Assembly: GCA_041650035.1 (NCBI GenBank)
Contig: JBAZLY010000006.1
Coordinates: 1 to 50,184, forward strand
DNA from: JAQUQI01 sp041650035
GTDB taxonomy: Bacteria; Omnitrophota; Gorgyraeia; JABMRG01
Reading direction: 5' to 3'
Length of the DNA: 50,184 nucleotides
A program made the position numbers and the translations under genes. This document shows, piece by piece, positions 16,896 through 26,423 of this stretch. The notes beneath the pieces were generated by a model. That model searched no databases. It saw only the letters and a list, made by a program, of their open reading frames with translations, and had not been told where the DNA came from. Within the stretch, counting starts at the first letter, position 1. Every line of letters starts with the position of its first letter.

Positions 16896-18206
16896 ATGAA
16901 TACTCGCGGCAGTGAAAAAATCGCTGTAATAGGCACAGGCTATGTGGGCCTGGTTACCGGTACGTGCTTGGCTGAAATAGGCCACCATGTGATTTGCATC
17001 GACAATGATAAAGGAAAGGTAGACATGCTGAAGCAGGGCCGGATGCCTATCTACGAACCCGGACTCTCATCGCTTGTATTGAAAAACGTCAAGCGTGGCA
17101 GGCTTATTTTTTCTGATGATATTGTGTTTGGCGTAAGGATATCGCGGGTTATCTTTATCGCGGTAGGGACGCCCCCAAGGGCTAAGGGGGAGGCGGACTT
17201 GAGCGCTGTTGAGAGCGTGGCTGAAGTAATCGCGAGAAATATGAATTCTTATAAACTTATAGTACAAAAATCCACAGTCCCCATTACGACGGGTGACTGG
17301 GTTGAGTCTACTATAAGTATGTTTAAAAAGAGGCGGGCTAAATTCGATATCGCGTCAAATCCTGAATTTTTAAGGGAAGGGACGGCAATAGATGATTTTA
17401 TGCGTCCCGACAGGATAATAATAGGGGCCCAGACCACGCGCGCGAAAAATATTATGGCCGGTATATACAGGCCTATAAAGACAAAAGTAATATTTACGGA
17501 TATCAAGAGCGCCGAGCTTATCAAGCATGCCTCCAATTCTTTTTTAGCCATGAAGATATCCTTTATAAACTCGTTGTCAAGGATATGCGATCTTTCGAAA
17601 GCTGATATTGATAAGGTTGCCACGGGTATTGGTATGGACAAGAGGATAGGCTGCGATTTCTTGAAGGCGAGCCTGGGTTACGGCGGGTTCTGTTTTCCTA
17701 AAGACCTTGCCGCGTTTATTCATGCCTCGGAACGCTTGGGTTATAACCCCGAACTTTTAAAGGCGGTCGGCAGGGTGAATGAAAAACAAAAGGAATTTTT
17801 CTTCAGAAAGATAAAAAAGGCGGTGTGGAATATTGGCGGGAAGGATATCGCCGTTTTGGGGCTGTCCTTTAAGCCTAATACTGATGACATAAGGTTATCT
17901 CCCGCGATCGACGTAATAAACATGCTGAAGAAAGAGCAGGCCCAGATATCGGTATTTGATCCGAAAGCGATGGATAGGGCCAGGCGCGAGCTGACAGGCG
18001 TAAGTTTTTGTAAGGACAGCTATGAGGCGGCAAAGGGTGCCGATTGCCTGGTAATAGCAACTGAATGGCCTGAATTTAGCAGGCTTAATTGGCGTAAGAT
18101 AAAACATATCCTGAAGAGACCTATTATTGTTGATGGCAGAAACATGCTTGACCCGGATAAAATGCGCGGGCTTGGTTTTGTGTATAGCAGTATTGGCAGA
18201 AATTAA
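16896..18206 (+). CDS. ugd: UDP-glucose 6-dehydrogenase
   Basis: The 436-residue enzyme oxidises UDP-glucose to UDP-glucuronate with two NAD+. It has the NAD-binding GTGYVGLVTG at the N-terminus, the central dimerisation region, and the active-site cysteine in GGFCFPKDL (Cys266). The C-terminal domain contains LGLSFKPNTDDIR, typical of the family. GDP-mannose dehydrogenase is an alternative from family alone, but a UDP-glucuronate decarboxylase gene in the same block supports UDP-glucose. A GGAG ribosome site precedes the ATG. It opens the nine-gene nucleotide-sugar block. Confidence 0.9.
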   Translation: MNTRGSEKIAVIGTGYVGLVTGTCLAEIGHHVICIDNDKGKVDMLKQGRMPIYEPGLSSLVLKNVKRGRLIFSDDIVFGVRISRVIFIAVGTPPRAKGEADLSAVESVAEVIARNMNSYKLIVQKSTVPITTGDWVESTISMFKKRRAKFDIASNPEFLREGTAIDDFMRPDRIIIGAQTTRAKNIMAGIYRPIKTKVIFTDIKSAELIKHASNSFLAMKISFINSLSRICDLSKADIDKVATGIGMDKRIGCDFLKASLGYGGFCFPKDLAAFIHASERLGYNPELLKAVGRVNEKQKEFFFRKIKKAVWNIGGKDIAVLGLSFKPNTDDIRLSPAIDVINMLKKEQAQISVFDPKAMDRARRELTGVSFCKDSYEAAKGADCLVIATEWPEFSRLNWRKIKHILKRPIIVDGRNMLDPDKMRGLGFVYSSIGRN

Positions 18207-18320
18207 AGATATTGTCATTTACCTTGCGGGTTGATTTTTTTTGATCACTCGCAGGATAGATAAACGAGTGTCGCAGCCCGTGGGTCAGGACGCCCGGGCC
18301 CATACACCTGTGAGGTATAT

Positions 18321-18767
18321 ATGATAGAAGGTGTCAAGGTAAAAAAACTAAAGGTTATACCCGATAGCCGCGGAAGGCTTATGGAAATACTGCGTGATGA
18401 TGATAAGATGTTTATCAGGTTTGGCCAGGTATATATGACAACTGCCTTACCCGGAGTTGTTAAGGCTTGGCATTGGCATAAAAAACAACATGATTCATTT
18501 ACCTGTGTATCCGGAACGATGCGCCTTGCTCTTTATGACGGGCGCAAGGATTCCAGGACAATGGGTCAGATAGATGAGTACGAGATAAGCTTAAAAGACC
18601 CCATGGTTGTGCAGATACCTCCGGGTGTTTATCATGGTTTTAAATGTATAAGCAAGGAAGAGGCCATTGTCATAAATACGGTGACCTACGCCTATGATCA
18701 CAAAGACCCTGATGAATTTCGCATCGACGAGCGCAATAATGATATAGGCTATAACTGGGAAAGATAA
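18321..18767 (+). CDS. RmlC-like cupin (dTDP-4-dehydrorhamnose 3,5-epimerase family)
   Basis: The 148-residue cupin resembles RmlC but is shorter than the usual 180 residues. It has the sheet-forming segments VVKAWHWHKKQHDSF (in place of the RGLHFQ region), GTMRLALYDGR and IPPGVYHGF, and a C-terminal segment ending NDIGYNW. In the family, such enzymes epimerise C3 and C5 of dTDP-4-keto-6-deoxyglucose; related cupins are 3,4-ketoisomerases. With rmlA and rmlB close by, action on a dTDP-4-keto-sugar is likely, but exact chemistry is uncertain. The rmlA start follows after one base. Confidence 0.75.
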   Translation: MIEGVKVKKLKVIPDSRGRLMEILRDDDKMFIRFGQVYMTTALPGVVKAWHWHKKQHDSFTCVSGTMRLALYDGRKDSRTMGQIDEYEISLKDPMVVQIPPGVYHGFKCISKEEAIVINTVTYAYDHKDPDEFRIDERNNDIGYNWER

Positions 18768-18768
18768 T

Positions 18769-19518
18769 ATGAATTCAGCGATAAAAGGTGTTGTTCTGGC
18801 AGGAGGTCTTGGCAGCCGTTTGTATCCACTGACAGCTGTTACCAATAAACATCTACTGCCTGTATGGAATAAACCGATGATATATTATCCAATACAGACG
18901 CTTGTCCAGGCGGGGATAAGGGATGTGATGATCGTGACCGGGGGTAATAGCGCAGGGGATTTTCTCAGACTTTTAGGCGATGGCAAGGAGCTCGGATTAA
19001 AGCATATAGAGTATGCCTATCAAAAAGGCGAGGGCGGTATCGCTGATGCCCTTCGTTTAGCAAGGGATTTTTCCGAGAACGAAAACATTGTTGTAATACT
19101 TGGGGACAATATTATTGAACAACCGATCAAGTGTTTGGTAGACAAGTTTAAGGCCCAGGGCCCCGGGGCAAGGATAATGATCAAAAAGGTCTCCGATCCT
19201 CATCGCTTTGGTGTCGTTGAATTCAGCAAGGGTGGTGACAGGATAGTCAGGATCACCGAAAAACCGGTTAAACCAAAAACAAGATACGCGGTAACAGGTG
19301 TCTATATGTATGATAATTCGGTGTTTGATATAATAAGGGATCTAAGGCCCTCAAAAAGAGGCGAGCTTGAGATCACGGATGTGAATAATATCTATGTGAA
19401 AAAAGGGCTTATGCGTTATGATGTCCTGTCCGGATTCTGGACGGACTCGGGGACTTTCGAATCGCTTTTAAGGGCTAATAATCTCGCAGCAAAAAAGTTT
19501 GGCAAAAAAAAGACTTAA
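18769..19518 (+). CDS. rmlA: Glucose-1-phosphate thymidylyltransferase (short RmlA type)
   Basis: The 249-residue nucleotidyltransferase makes dTDP-glucose from glucose-1-phosphate and dTTP. It has the nucleotide-binding signature GVVLAGGLGSRLYPLT, then NKHLLPVWNKPMIYYP, the LGDNII metal region and the ITEKPVKPKTRYAVTGVYMYD segment. The length is that of the short RmlA class (about 245 residues, lacking the allosteric C-terminal helices). It begins one base after the RmlC-like gene, so the two are probably coupled. Its product feeds the RmlB encoded 2 kb downstream. Confidence 0.9.
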   Translation: MNSAIKGVVLAGGLGSRLYPLTAVTNKHLLPVWNKPMIYYPIQTLVQAGIRDVMIVTGGNSAGDFLRLLGDGKELGLKHIEYAYQKGEGGIADALRLARDFSENENIVVILGDNIIEQPIKCLVDKFKAQGPGARIMIKKVSDPHRFGVVEFSKGGDRIVRITEKPVKPKTRYAVTGVYMYDNSVFDIIRDLRPSKRGELEITDVNNIYVKKGLMRYDVLSGFWTDSGTFESLLRANNLAAKKFGKKKT

Positions 19519-19570
19519 GATTTGGCGGTACAGAGCCGGGATTCGAGCGGTAACAAGACAAGAGGGGAAA

Positions 19571-20710
19571 ATGAAGATACCTGCCATAGATATGAGGGCG
19601 CAGATCGCTCCGATAAGAAGGGAAATAGATAAGGCGATAGGCGATGTGATCGACAGAGGTTCTTTCATACTCGGTGAGGATGTAAAGGCGCTTGAACAGG
19701 ATATAATTAATTATACAAGCGCGAATTTTGCTGTCGGTGTTTCAAACGGGACAGATGCCATTACGCTGTCTTTGGAGGCTCTTGGTATAGGCCAGGGAGA
19801 CTGTGTTTTATGCCCGGCGTTTACTTATTATGCTACCGCAAGCGCCGTAATTCATGCAGGTGCCAAGCCTGTTTTTATCGATATTGACCCAAAGACATAT
19901 TGCATATCTGCCGAGGCATTGGAGGCATATCTAAAAAAGAACTCCCGTGGGCATAATATTAAGGCTGTTGTGCCTGTCCATCTTTATGGTCAGTGTGCCG
20001 ACATGGGACCTATTATTAAATTAGCAGAGCGTAACGGGTTAAAGGTCATTGAGGATGCGGCTCAGGCCTTTGGCGCCGATCACATCTTGGCTGGTAGGGT
20101 CAATAAAGCCGGGGTCATGGGTGATTGCGGCAGTATAAGTTTTTTCCCGGGCAAGAACCTCGGGGCGTTCGGAGACGCGGGCATGATACTTACGCGCGAC
20201 AGGAACACATCCGAGAAGCTTTTCCGCTTGAGAAATCAGGGTTCCGACGCGGTCAATAAATACAGGCATATATATATTGGGCGCAATAACAGGTTAGACG
20301 CGATCCAAGCGGCTATCCTGCGCGTGAAATTAAGGTATATAGATTCCTGGAACAAAAAAAGGTCGCAAAATGCCTTATACTATAATGAAGGCCTGAAAGC
20401 TACCCCTCTTACGCTTCCCCATGTTTCGGAGACCAATACACATATATATCACCAGTATACCTTGCGCGCAAAAAATAATATCATGAGGGATAAAGTCATC
20501 AACCATTTGCAGGCAATGGGTGTCGATTCCCGTGTGTTTTATCCTATACCGCTGCATCTTCAGCCGTGTTTTTCTTATTTGGGTTATAACAGAGGCTGCT
20601 TGCCTGAATCTGAAAATGCCGCGGGGCAGGTATTTACATTACCCGTCTATCCTGAACTAACACGGCAGCAAATGGACTATATTATCGATTCTATTAAGCG
20701 GATATTGTAA
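19571..20710 (+). CDS. DegT/DnrJ/EryC1 family sugar aminotransferase
   Basis: The 379-residue PLP enzyme has the family fold: GTDAITLSLEALG, PAFTYYATASAV, EDAAQAFGA and the PLP lysine in FFPGKNLGAFGD (Lys195). These enzymes transfer an amino group from glutamate to a nucleotide-linked keto-sugar. Placed between rmlA and rmlB, it probably aminates a dTDP-keto-deoxysugar, though a UDP-sugar from the downstream genes is also possible. ATG 19571 follows AGAGGGGAAA; an in-frame start at 19499 would overlap rmlA and add 24 unconserved residues. Confidence 0.88.
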   Translation: MKIPAIDMRAQIAPIRREIDKAIGDVIDRGSFILGEDVKALEQDIINYTSANFAVGVSNGTDAITLSLEALGIGQGDCVLCPAFTYYATASAVIHAGAKPVFIDIDPKTYCISAEALEAYLKKNSRGHNIKAVVPVHLYGQCADMGPIIKLAERNGLKVIEDAAQAFGADHILAGRVNKAGVMGDCGSISFFPGKNLGAFGDAGMILTRDRNTSEKLFRLRNQGSDAVNKYRHIYIGRNNRLDAIQAAILRVKLRYIDSWNKKRSQNALYYNEGLKATPLTLPHVSETNTHIYHQYTLRAKNNIMRDKVINHLQAMGVDSRVFYPIPLHLQPCFSYLGYNRGCLPESENAAGQVFTLPVYPELTRQQMDYIIDSIKRIL

Positions 20711-20832
20711 AAAGCAGGATATTGCGTGAAAGCGATGCCGGTCAAGGCGCATTAGGCATATCGTTATTATCTATGGTTAATGACTGGTGTTGGAGCCGGA
20801 GCTGTAGGCAAAATGTTTTTTAGGAGAATACA

Positions 20833-21810
20833 ATGCGTGTCTTGATCACCGGCGGCGCTGGTTTTATAGGCAGCAATTTTATCAGGTATATGTTTTCCAG
20901 ATATGGTAATTGCAGTATTATAAACCTGGATAAACTGACCTATTGCGGTAATATAAATAACCTTAAAGATATCGGACCCCGAAGAAACCATAGGTTTATA
21001 AAGGCTGATATATGTGATATCAAGGCTGTGTTACCGGCGGTTAAGGGCTGTGATACCGTAGTCAATTTCGCCGCGGAAAGCCATGTGGACAGGTCTATAA
21101 AGGACTCGGAAGAGTTTGTAAAAACGAATGTAAACGGTGTCAGAGTGCTATTGGAGGCGGCTGTCAAATGCAGGGTCAAGAGATTTATCCAGATATCAAC
21201 AGATGAGGTGTATGGAGATATTAAGAAGGGATTCTCGAAGGAAGACGATAGCCTGATGCCGAATTCACCTTACGCGGCAAGCAAGGCGGCGGGCGACCTG
21301 CTGTGCCGTTCATATTTTAAAACATACGGCTTGCCCGTTATAATAACAAGAAGCTCTAACAACTTTGGACCGTATCAATATCCGGAGAAGATGATACCGC
21401 TCTTTTTGACGCGCGCGATAGAGGGCAAGGTCCTGCCCGTTTACGGAGACGGCAGAAATGTCAGGGACTGGCTTTATGTTGTTGATAATTGTTCAGGCAT
21501 CGATTGTGCTATGCGTAAGGGCCGGCCCGGAGAGATTTATAATATAGCCGCCGGCAGCGGGATAAGGAACATCAATATCGCCAGAAAGATATTACGTATT
21601 ACCGGATCAACCGGGGATATGATCAGCTTTGTCCATGACAGGCCCTGTCACGACAGCAGATACGCTATGGATTCGGAAAAGATCAAGGTCCTGGGGTGGA
21701 GGCCGTTATTTGATTTTAACAAGGCGTTGAGGCTTACCGCGCAATGGTATATGAAAAACGGAAAATGGTGGCAGCCATTAAAGCGCCGGGCGCAGATTAT
21801 AAGGTGGTAG
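20833..21810 (+). CDS. rmlB: dTDP-glucose 4,6-dehydratase
   Basis: RmlB converts dTDP-glucose to dTDP-4-keto-6-deoxyglucose. The 325-residue extended SDR has the NAD motif GGAGFIGSNF, the RmlB-typical LDKLTYCGNINNL, the STDEVYGD active-site segment, YAASKAAGD (YxxxK) and the substrate-binding NNFGPYQYPEKMIP. The start has TTTAGGAG upstream. A 122-bp gap precedes it. Its stop is one base from the 2-epimerase ATG. No rmlD gene is nearby, so dTDP-rhamnose is not obviously the final product. Confidence 0.93.
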   Translation: MRVLITGGAGFIGSNFIRYMFSRYGNCSIINLDKLTYCGNINNLKDIGPRRNHRFIKADICDIKAVLPAVKGCDTVVNFAAESHVDRSIKDSEEFVKTNVNGVRVLLEAAVKCRVKRFIQISTDEVYGDIKKGFSKEDDSLMPNSPYAASKAAGDLLCRSYFKTYGLPVIITRSSNNFGPYQYPEKMIPLFLTRAIEGKVLPVYGDGRNVRDWLYVVDNCSGIDCAMRKGRPGEIYNIAAGSGIRNINIARKILRITGSTGDMISFVHDRPCHDSRYAMDSEKIKVLGWRPLFDFNKALRLTAQWYMKNGKWWQPLKRRAQIIRW

Positions 21811-21811
21811 C

Positions 21812-22915
21812 ATGATAAATATTATGCTGGTTGCAGGTGCACGCCCTAATTTCATGAAGATCATGCCCCTTATCAGGGCTTTCGGAAGATACCGTGGCAG
21901 GATCAAATACAGCTTAGTGCACACGGGGCAGCACTATGATAAATTGATGTCTGATATTTTTTTTTCAGATCTCGGTTTACCTGACCCCGATATAAAACTG
22001 GGTATAGGGTCAGGGTCTCATGGCAGACAGACAGCCAGGATACTGGAGGCTGTAGAAAAGATACTGCTTCGGGACAGATTTGACCTTGTTGTGGTAGTCG
22101 GAGATGTAAATTCAACGATTGCCGCGGCGCTTGCCGCCTCAAAGCTCCACATTAAAATAGCTCATGTGGAAGCGGGGCTCCGCTCATTTGACAAGGGTAT
22201 GCCGGAGGAGATAAACAGGCTGCTTACAGATCATATAGCGGATTATCTTTTTACTACTGAAAGCTGTGCCAATGATAATCTTTTGAAGGAAGGTATATGT
22301 CCCTCAAGGATATTTCTTGTGGGGGATATCATGGTGGATGCCTTTTTTTTATGCAAAACCCAGATCAGCAGATCCCGGGTGTTGCGGGACATGGGGCTAA
22401 AAAACAAAGGTTATGCTGTCGCGACGATACACAGGCCGTCTAATGTTGATTGTCGCGATAACCTGAAGAAGGTTGTCGATATACTCAATGCGGTCTCTCG
22501 GATCATCAGGGTTGTCTTTCCTGTTCACCCCAGGACGAGAAAGATGGTTGTTAGATTTGGATTAAAGCTTGATAATGTGCTTGCGTGCAGGCCTTTGGGT
22601 TATGTAGATTTTCATAAATTACTTCAGAGATCCAGGTTTGTAATGACCGATTCAGGAGGCGTACAGGAAGAGGCGACCGTGATGAATATACCCTGCCTGA
22701 CCCTAAGGGAGACAACCGAAAGGCCTGTTACGGTAAAAAAGGGCACGAACCTGATAGTAGGCTTGGATAAGGGCAAGGCCTTAAAGGCGATAGAAAAAAT
22801 ACTTGCCGGCAGATGGAAAAAGGCGATGCCGATACCGGAATGGGATGGCAGGACCGCCGAAAGGATCACTAAAATTATTTTAGGACAACGGGAGAACGTA
22901 TGTTTAAAAGGTTGA
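21812..22915 (+). CDS. wecB: UDP-N-acetylglucosamine 2-epimerase (non-hydrolysing)
   Basis: The 367-residue enzyme interconverts UDP-GlcNAc and UDP-ManNAc. It starts with GARPNFMKIMPLIRAF and contains HTGQHYD, VVGDVNSTIAAALAA, HVEAGLRSFDKGMPEE and the TDSGGVQEEA nucleotide-binding motif, all standard for this family. It overlaps the next dehydrogenase gene by 16 bp, which supports a two-step route to an N-acetylmannosaminuronate donor. It is directly coupled to rmlB upstream. Confidence 0.92.
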   Translation: MINIMLVAGARPNFMKIMPLIRAFGRYRGRIKYSLVHTGQHYDKLMSDIFFSDLGLPDPDIKLGIGSGSHGRQTARILEAVEKILLRDRFDLVVVVGDVNSTIAAALAASKLHIKIAHVEAGLRSFDKGMPEEINRLLTDHIADYLFTTESCANDNLLKEGICPSRIFLVGDIMVDAFFLCKTQISRSRVLRDMGLKNKGYAVATIHRPSNVDCRDNLKKVVDILNAVSRIIRVVFPVHPRTRKMVVRFGLKLDNVLACRPLGYVDFHKLLQRSRFVMTDSGGVQEEATVMNIPCLTLRETTERPVTVKKGTNLIVGLDKGKALKAIEKILAGRWKKAMPIPEWDGRTAERITKIILGQRENVCLKG

Positions 22916-24201
22916 CAGGCCTTATCAAGACAAGGCGCGCTAAGTTGTGTGTTTTAGGGCTTGGTTATGTCGGGCTTCCTATAGCGGTAGAGTTTGCCGG
23001 GAGGGGTTTTTTTGTCTATGGTTATGATACCAAGGCTGCCAGGATAGACGCGCTAAGATCAGGGTGTTCCTATATAGACGATATACCCGATAAGAGAATA
23101 GTGTCTGTATCGAAAAAATTTCACCCTACTGGTGATGCAAGAGTTTTATCCGATGTGGATATTATTATAATATGCGTTCCGACTCCGTTAAGGGTGAACA
23201 GGACCCCTGATATGTCTTTTATATTAAAGGCAACCCGTGCTGTATCTGCCGGTTTAAGGCCTGGCCAGCTGATTATACTGGAGAGTACCACATATCCGGG
23301 TACCACCCGCGATATAATGCTGCCTATCCTTAAGAAAAAAGGTCTTATGCCGGAAAGGGATTTCTTTTTGGCCTTCTCCCCCGAGAGAATAGACCCTGGT
23401 AACAAGAGATATTCGTTTTCGGATATCCCAAAGATCGTAGGCGGTATCAGCGAGGCCTCATGCAAGCTGTCGGGCATGCTTTACGCGAAAGTTATAGACA
23501 GGGTTATCTATGTCTCTTCCGCCGAGACTGCCGAGATGGTTAAATTACTTGAAAACACATTCAGAAATGTTAATATAGGTCTTGTCAATGAATTCGCGAT
23601 GTTGTGCCACAGGCTGGGGGTAGATGTCTGGGAGGTTGTCAGGGCGGCAAGCACTAAGCCGTTTGGATTTATGCCTTTTTATCCAGGCCCCGGCATCGGC
23701 GGACATTGCCTGCCTTGTGACCCTTTGTATCTTTCCTGGAAGGCTAGAAAGATCGGATTTAAGACAAGTATGATAAATCTTGCCTCAAAGACCAATCTTT
23801 TTATGCCGCGTTATGTGGTGGACAGGATAAACAGGATGCTGGCCGACAGGGGGATAGCCCTTGGCGGCGCGCGCGTGCTTATATTAGGCGTTACCTATAA
23901 GAGGGGCATAAAAGATCTTAGGGAATCGCCGGCGCTGAATGTTATAGAGATATTGCAGAAGGAAAACGCCCGCGTTTCTTACTATGACCCGTATATACCA
24001 TATTTGGATACACATGGGGCTCGTCTTAAATCGGTAAGATTTACCCCGGCCGTGTTGAAAAAATATGACCTAGTCGTGTTGATTACGGATCATCAGGAGA
24101 TTGACTATAGGTTTGTGGCCAAAAGCTCCAAGCTTATATTTGATACCCGAGACGCGTTCGGGAAGGCGGGCGTGCGTTCGGATCGCATAATAAGGCTTTA
24201 A
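22900..24201 (+). CDS. UDP-N-acetyl-hexosamine 6-dehydrogenase (WecC/WbpA-like)
   Basis: The 433-residue nucleotide-sugar dehydrogenase has LGLGYVGLPIAVEFA at the NAD site and the active-site cysteine in GGHCLPCDP (Cys270), followed by the YLSWKAR segment typical of enzymes acting on N-acetylated UDP-sugars. It oxidises the C6 hydroxyl to a carboxylate. Overlap with the 2-epimerase gene suggests UDP-ManNAc as substrate (WecC role), but the sequence also fits UDP-GlcNAc dehydrogenases (WbpA/TviB). The C-terminal domain (ILGVTYKRGIKDLRESPA) is intact. Confidence 0.88.
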   Translation: MFKRLTGLIKTRRAKLCVLGLGYVGLPIAVEFAGRGFFVYGYDTKAARIDALRSGCSYIDDIPDKRIVSVSKKFHPTGDARVLSDVDIIIICVPTPLRVNRTPDMSFILKATRAVSAGLRPGQLIILESTTYPGTTRDIMLPILKKKGLMPERDFFLAFSPERIDPGNKRYSFSDIPKIVGGISEASCKLSGMLYAKVIDRVIYVSSAETAEMVKLLENTFRNVNIGLVNEFAMLCHRLGVDVWEVVRAASTKPFGFMPFYPGPGIGGHCLPCDPLYLSWKARKIGFKTSMINLASKTNLFMPRYVVDRINRMLADRGIALGGARVLILGVTYKRGIKDLRESPALNVIEILQKENARVSYYDPYIPYLDTHGARLKSVRFTPAVLKKYDLVVLITDHQEIDYRFVAKSSKLIFDTRDAFGKAGVRSDRIIRL

Positions 24202-24231
24202 TCCTTTTTCTAAAAACACATGGGAGAACGT

Positions 24232-25194
24232 ATGGGTTTATGTTTGGTGACAGGCGGGGCGGGGTTCATTGGCTCAAATATTGTTCAAGCCCTGCTATCT
24301 AAAGGCGAGTCTGTGCGTGTTTTGGACAGTTTTATCACCGGGTCAAAGGTTAACTTGGATTTTGCGGGCAAATTCAAAGGTTCAAGACATTATGAGCTGT
24401 TAAAAGGCGATATCAGGGATAAGTCTGCCCTGCGGAAGGCGCTTAAGGGTGTTGATTATGTGTTCCATCAGGCGGCTCTTCGTTCTGTGCCGAAGTCCGT
24501 GGACGATCCTTTTCTTACAAACGATATTAATGTCAACGGCACGTTAAGGCTTCTGTTTGAGGCAAAGGCGGCGGAGGTCAAGAGGGTTGTTTATGCCTCA
24601 AGTTCCTCCTGCTATGGGGATACGCAGCATTTCCCGCAGAGCGAAGACGCTAATCCGCGGCCTATATCTCCGTATGGTGTATCAAAACTTGCGGCAGAAA
24701 ATTATTGCCGCACATTTTCAGAGATATTTGGGTTGGAGACGGTATCATTACGGTATTTTAATGTGTTTGGCCCCCGGCAGGATCCCGAGAGCAGATATTC
24801 AGCTGCGATACCCGCGCTTTTATCAAGAATGTTGAACAACAGGCCCCCTATAGTCGAGTGGGATGGGGAACAGTCGCGCGATTTTGTGTATGTTGGAGAT
24901 GTCGTTAACGCCAATATCGCCTGCGCGCATAAAGAAGGCATATCAGGTTCTGTTTTTAATGTCGGACTTGGCAGCAGCGTGTCGATACTGTATATAGTAG
25001 ATGTGTTGAATAAGTTGCTTGGGACAAATTTGAAGCCGGAGTTTGCCCCTAAGAGATCGGGGGATGTGCGCAAGACATATGCCGATATTGCAGGTATACA
25101 GAAGGTGACTGCTGTTAGGACGGATTTTTATGAGGGCCTGCGTCTTACAGTAGAATGGTTCAAAAATAATCCCAGCCGACTGATTTCTATATAG
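24232..25194 (+). CDS. NAD-dependent sugar epimerase (WbpP/TviC-like UDP-GlcNAc(A) 4-epimerase)
   Basis: The 320-residue extended SDR has GGAGFIGSNIV, an SSSSCYGD active-site segment, YGVSK (YxxxK) and the RYFNVFGPRQDP motif typical of WbpP/TviC epimerases, which convert UDP-GlcNAc or its uronate to the galacto form. Placed after the C6 dehydrogenase, a UDP-GalNAcA route is possible. ATG 24232 has GGGAG five bases upstream; the ATG at 24220 overlaps that site and is less likely. Family is firm, exact sugar is inferred. Confidence 0.85.
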   Translation: MGLCLVTGGAGFIGSNIVQALLSKGESVRVLDSFITGSKVNLDFAGKFKGSRHYELLKGDIRDKSALRKALKGVDYVFHQAALRSVPKSVDDPFLTNDINVNGTLRLLFEAKAAEVKRVVYASSSSCYGDTQHFPQSEDANPRPISPYGVSKLAAENYCRTFSEIFGLETVSLRYFNVFGPRQDPESRYSAAIPALLSRMLNNRPPIVEWDGEQSRDFVYVGDVVNANIACAHKEGISGSVFNVGLGSSVSILYIVDVLNKLLGTNLKPEFAPKRSGDVRKTYADIAGIQKVTAVRTDFYEGLRLTVEWFKNNPSRLISI

Positions 25195-25288
25195 ACCGGT
25201 AGGGAAAATATAAAGCGGTAATGCCTATTATTATCAATTGTGAGCGTGCGAGAGTGTGTCCCGCTATAGAGTTAAAAAAGGAGATAAG

Positions 25289-26218
25289 ATGCGAATATTG
25301 TTGACCGGCGGCGCGGGTTTTATAGGTTCACATTTATGCGCCATGCTTATAGAAAAAGGTCATAATGTGATATGCATGGATAATTTGATTACAGGACGCA
25401 TGAATAATATAAGCTGTTTATTGGAAGAGGCGAGTTTTGAATTTATAAACCATGATGTTTCGCGGTATATAGATATCAACGGGCCTATTGACTGTGTAAT
25501 GCACTTTGCCTCGCCCGCCAGCCCTGTCGATTATCTTAAGTACCCTATAGCGACGCTGAAGGCCGGCTCACTTGGTACGCATAATGCCTTAGGCGTTGCC
25601 AGGAGATATAAGTCACGGTTCCTGCTTGCCTCAACCAGTGAGGTCTATGGAGATCCGTTGGTGAATCCCCAGCCGGAGGAATACTGGGGTAATGTCAATT
25701 GCACAGGACCCCGCGGTTGTTATGATGAGGCGAAGCGTTTTGCCGAGGCGATAACATTGGCTTATCACAGGAGCCACGGCCTGGACACAAAGATAGTGCG
25801 CATATTTAATACATATGGCCCCAATATGAGAGATCTCGACGGAAGGGCGATACCTAATTTTATCCGCCAATCCCTTGAAGGCAGGCCTTTAACGGTATAT
25901 GGAGATGGTTCACAGACAAGGAGTTTTTGTTATGTAAGTGATCTTATTGACGGCGTATACCGGCTTATGAATTCCAATATTAATGAACCTGTAAATATCG
26001 GGAATCCGGATGAGATGACATTGCTTGACCTTGCCCGCAAAATAATAAAGCTTACCGGTTCCGCGAGCAGTGTAGAGTATGGGCCCTTGCCGGTCAATGA
26101 CCCCAAAGTCAGAAGGCCCGATATAGGCAAGGCGAAGGCGATTTTTTGCTGGCAGCCTATCGTAAGATTGGATGAGGGGTTGCAAAATACCATCAACTAT
26201 TTTAAAAAGCAGCCCTAA
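25289..26218 (+). CDS. uxs: UDP-glucuronate decarboxylase (UDP-xylose synthase)
   Basis: The 309-residue extended SDR decarboxylates UDP-glucuronate to UDP-xylose. It has GGAGFIGSHLC, the UXS-typical FASPASPVDYLKYPI, TSEVYGDP, the GPRGCYDEAKRFAE segment containing the YxxxK pair, and RIFNTYGPNM. ATG 25289 follows AAAAAAGGAGAT; an upstream in-frame start adds 11 residues with no support. It would use the product of the UDP-glucose dehydrogenase at the head of the block. It is the last gene before the decayed transposase region. Confidence 0.93.
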   Translation: MRILLTGGAGFIGSHLCAMLIEKGHNVICMDNLITGRMNNISCLLEEASFEFINHDVSRYIDINGPIDCVMHFASPASPVDYLKYPIATLKAGSLGTHNALGVARRYKSRFLLASTSEVYGDPLVNPQPEEYWGNVNCTGPRGCYDEAKRFAEAITLAYHRSHGLDTKIVRIFNTYGPNMRDLDGRAIPNFIRQSLEGRPLTVYGDGSQTRSFCYVSDLIDGVYRLMNSNINEPVNIGNPDEMTLLDLARKIIKLTGSASSVEYGPLPVNDPKVRRPDIGKAKAIFCWQPIVRLDEGLQNTINYFKKQP

Positions 26219-26423
26219 AGAGCGTTATATGATGTCCCGCCGGATCCTGCCTATGCGATCAAGCGATATAAGTTCTATAAAAATTACCCGTGTGGGGATA
26301 ATGTATAATGTTCTCTGTAAATTCAGCTTGAAATACCAATAAAAAAGGGTGTATCCTTTAATTGCAAGAAGTAAAAGCTTTCAAGAATAACCTTGAAGTT
26401 TAACATAAAATGAGAAACACCCT

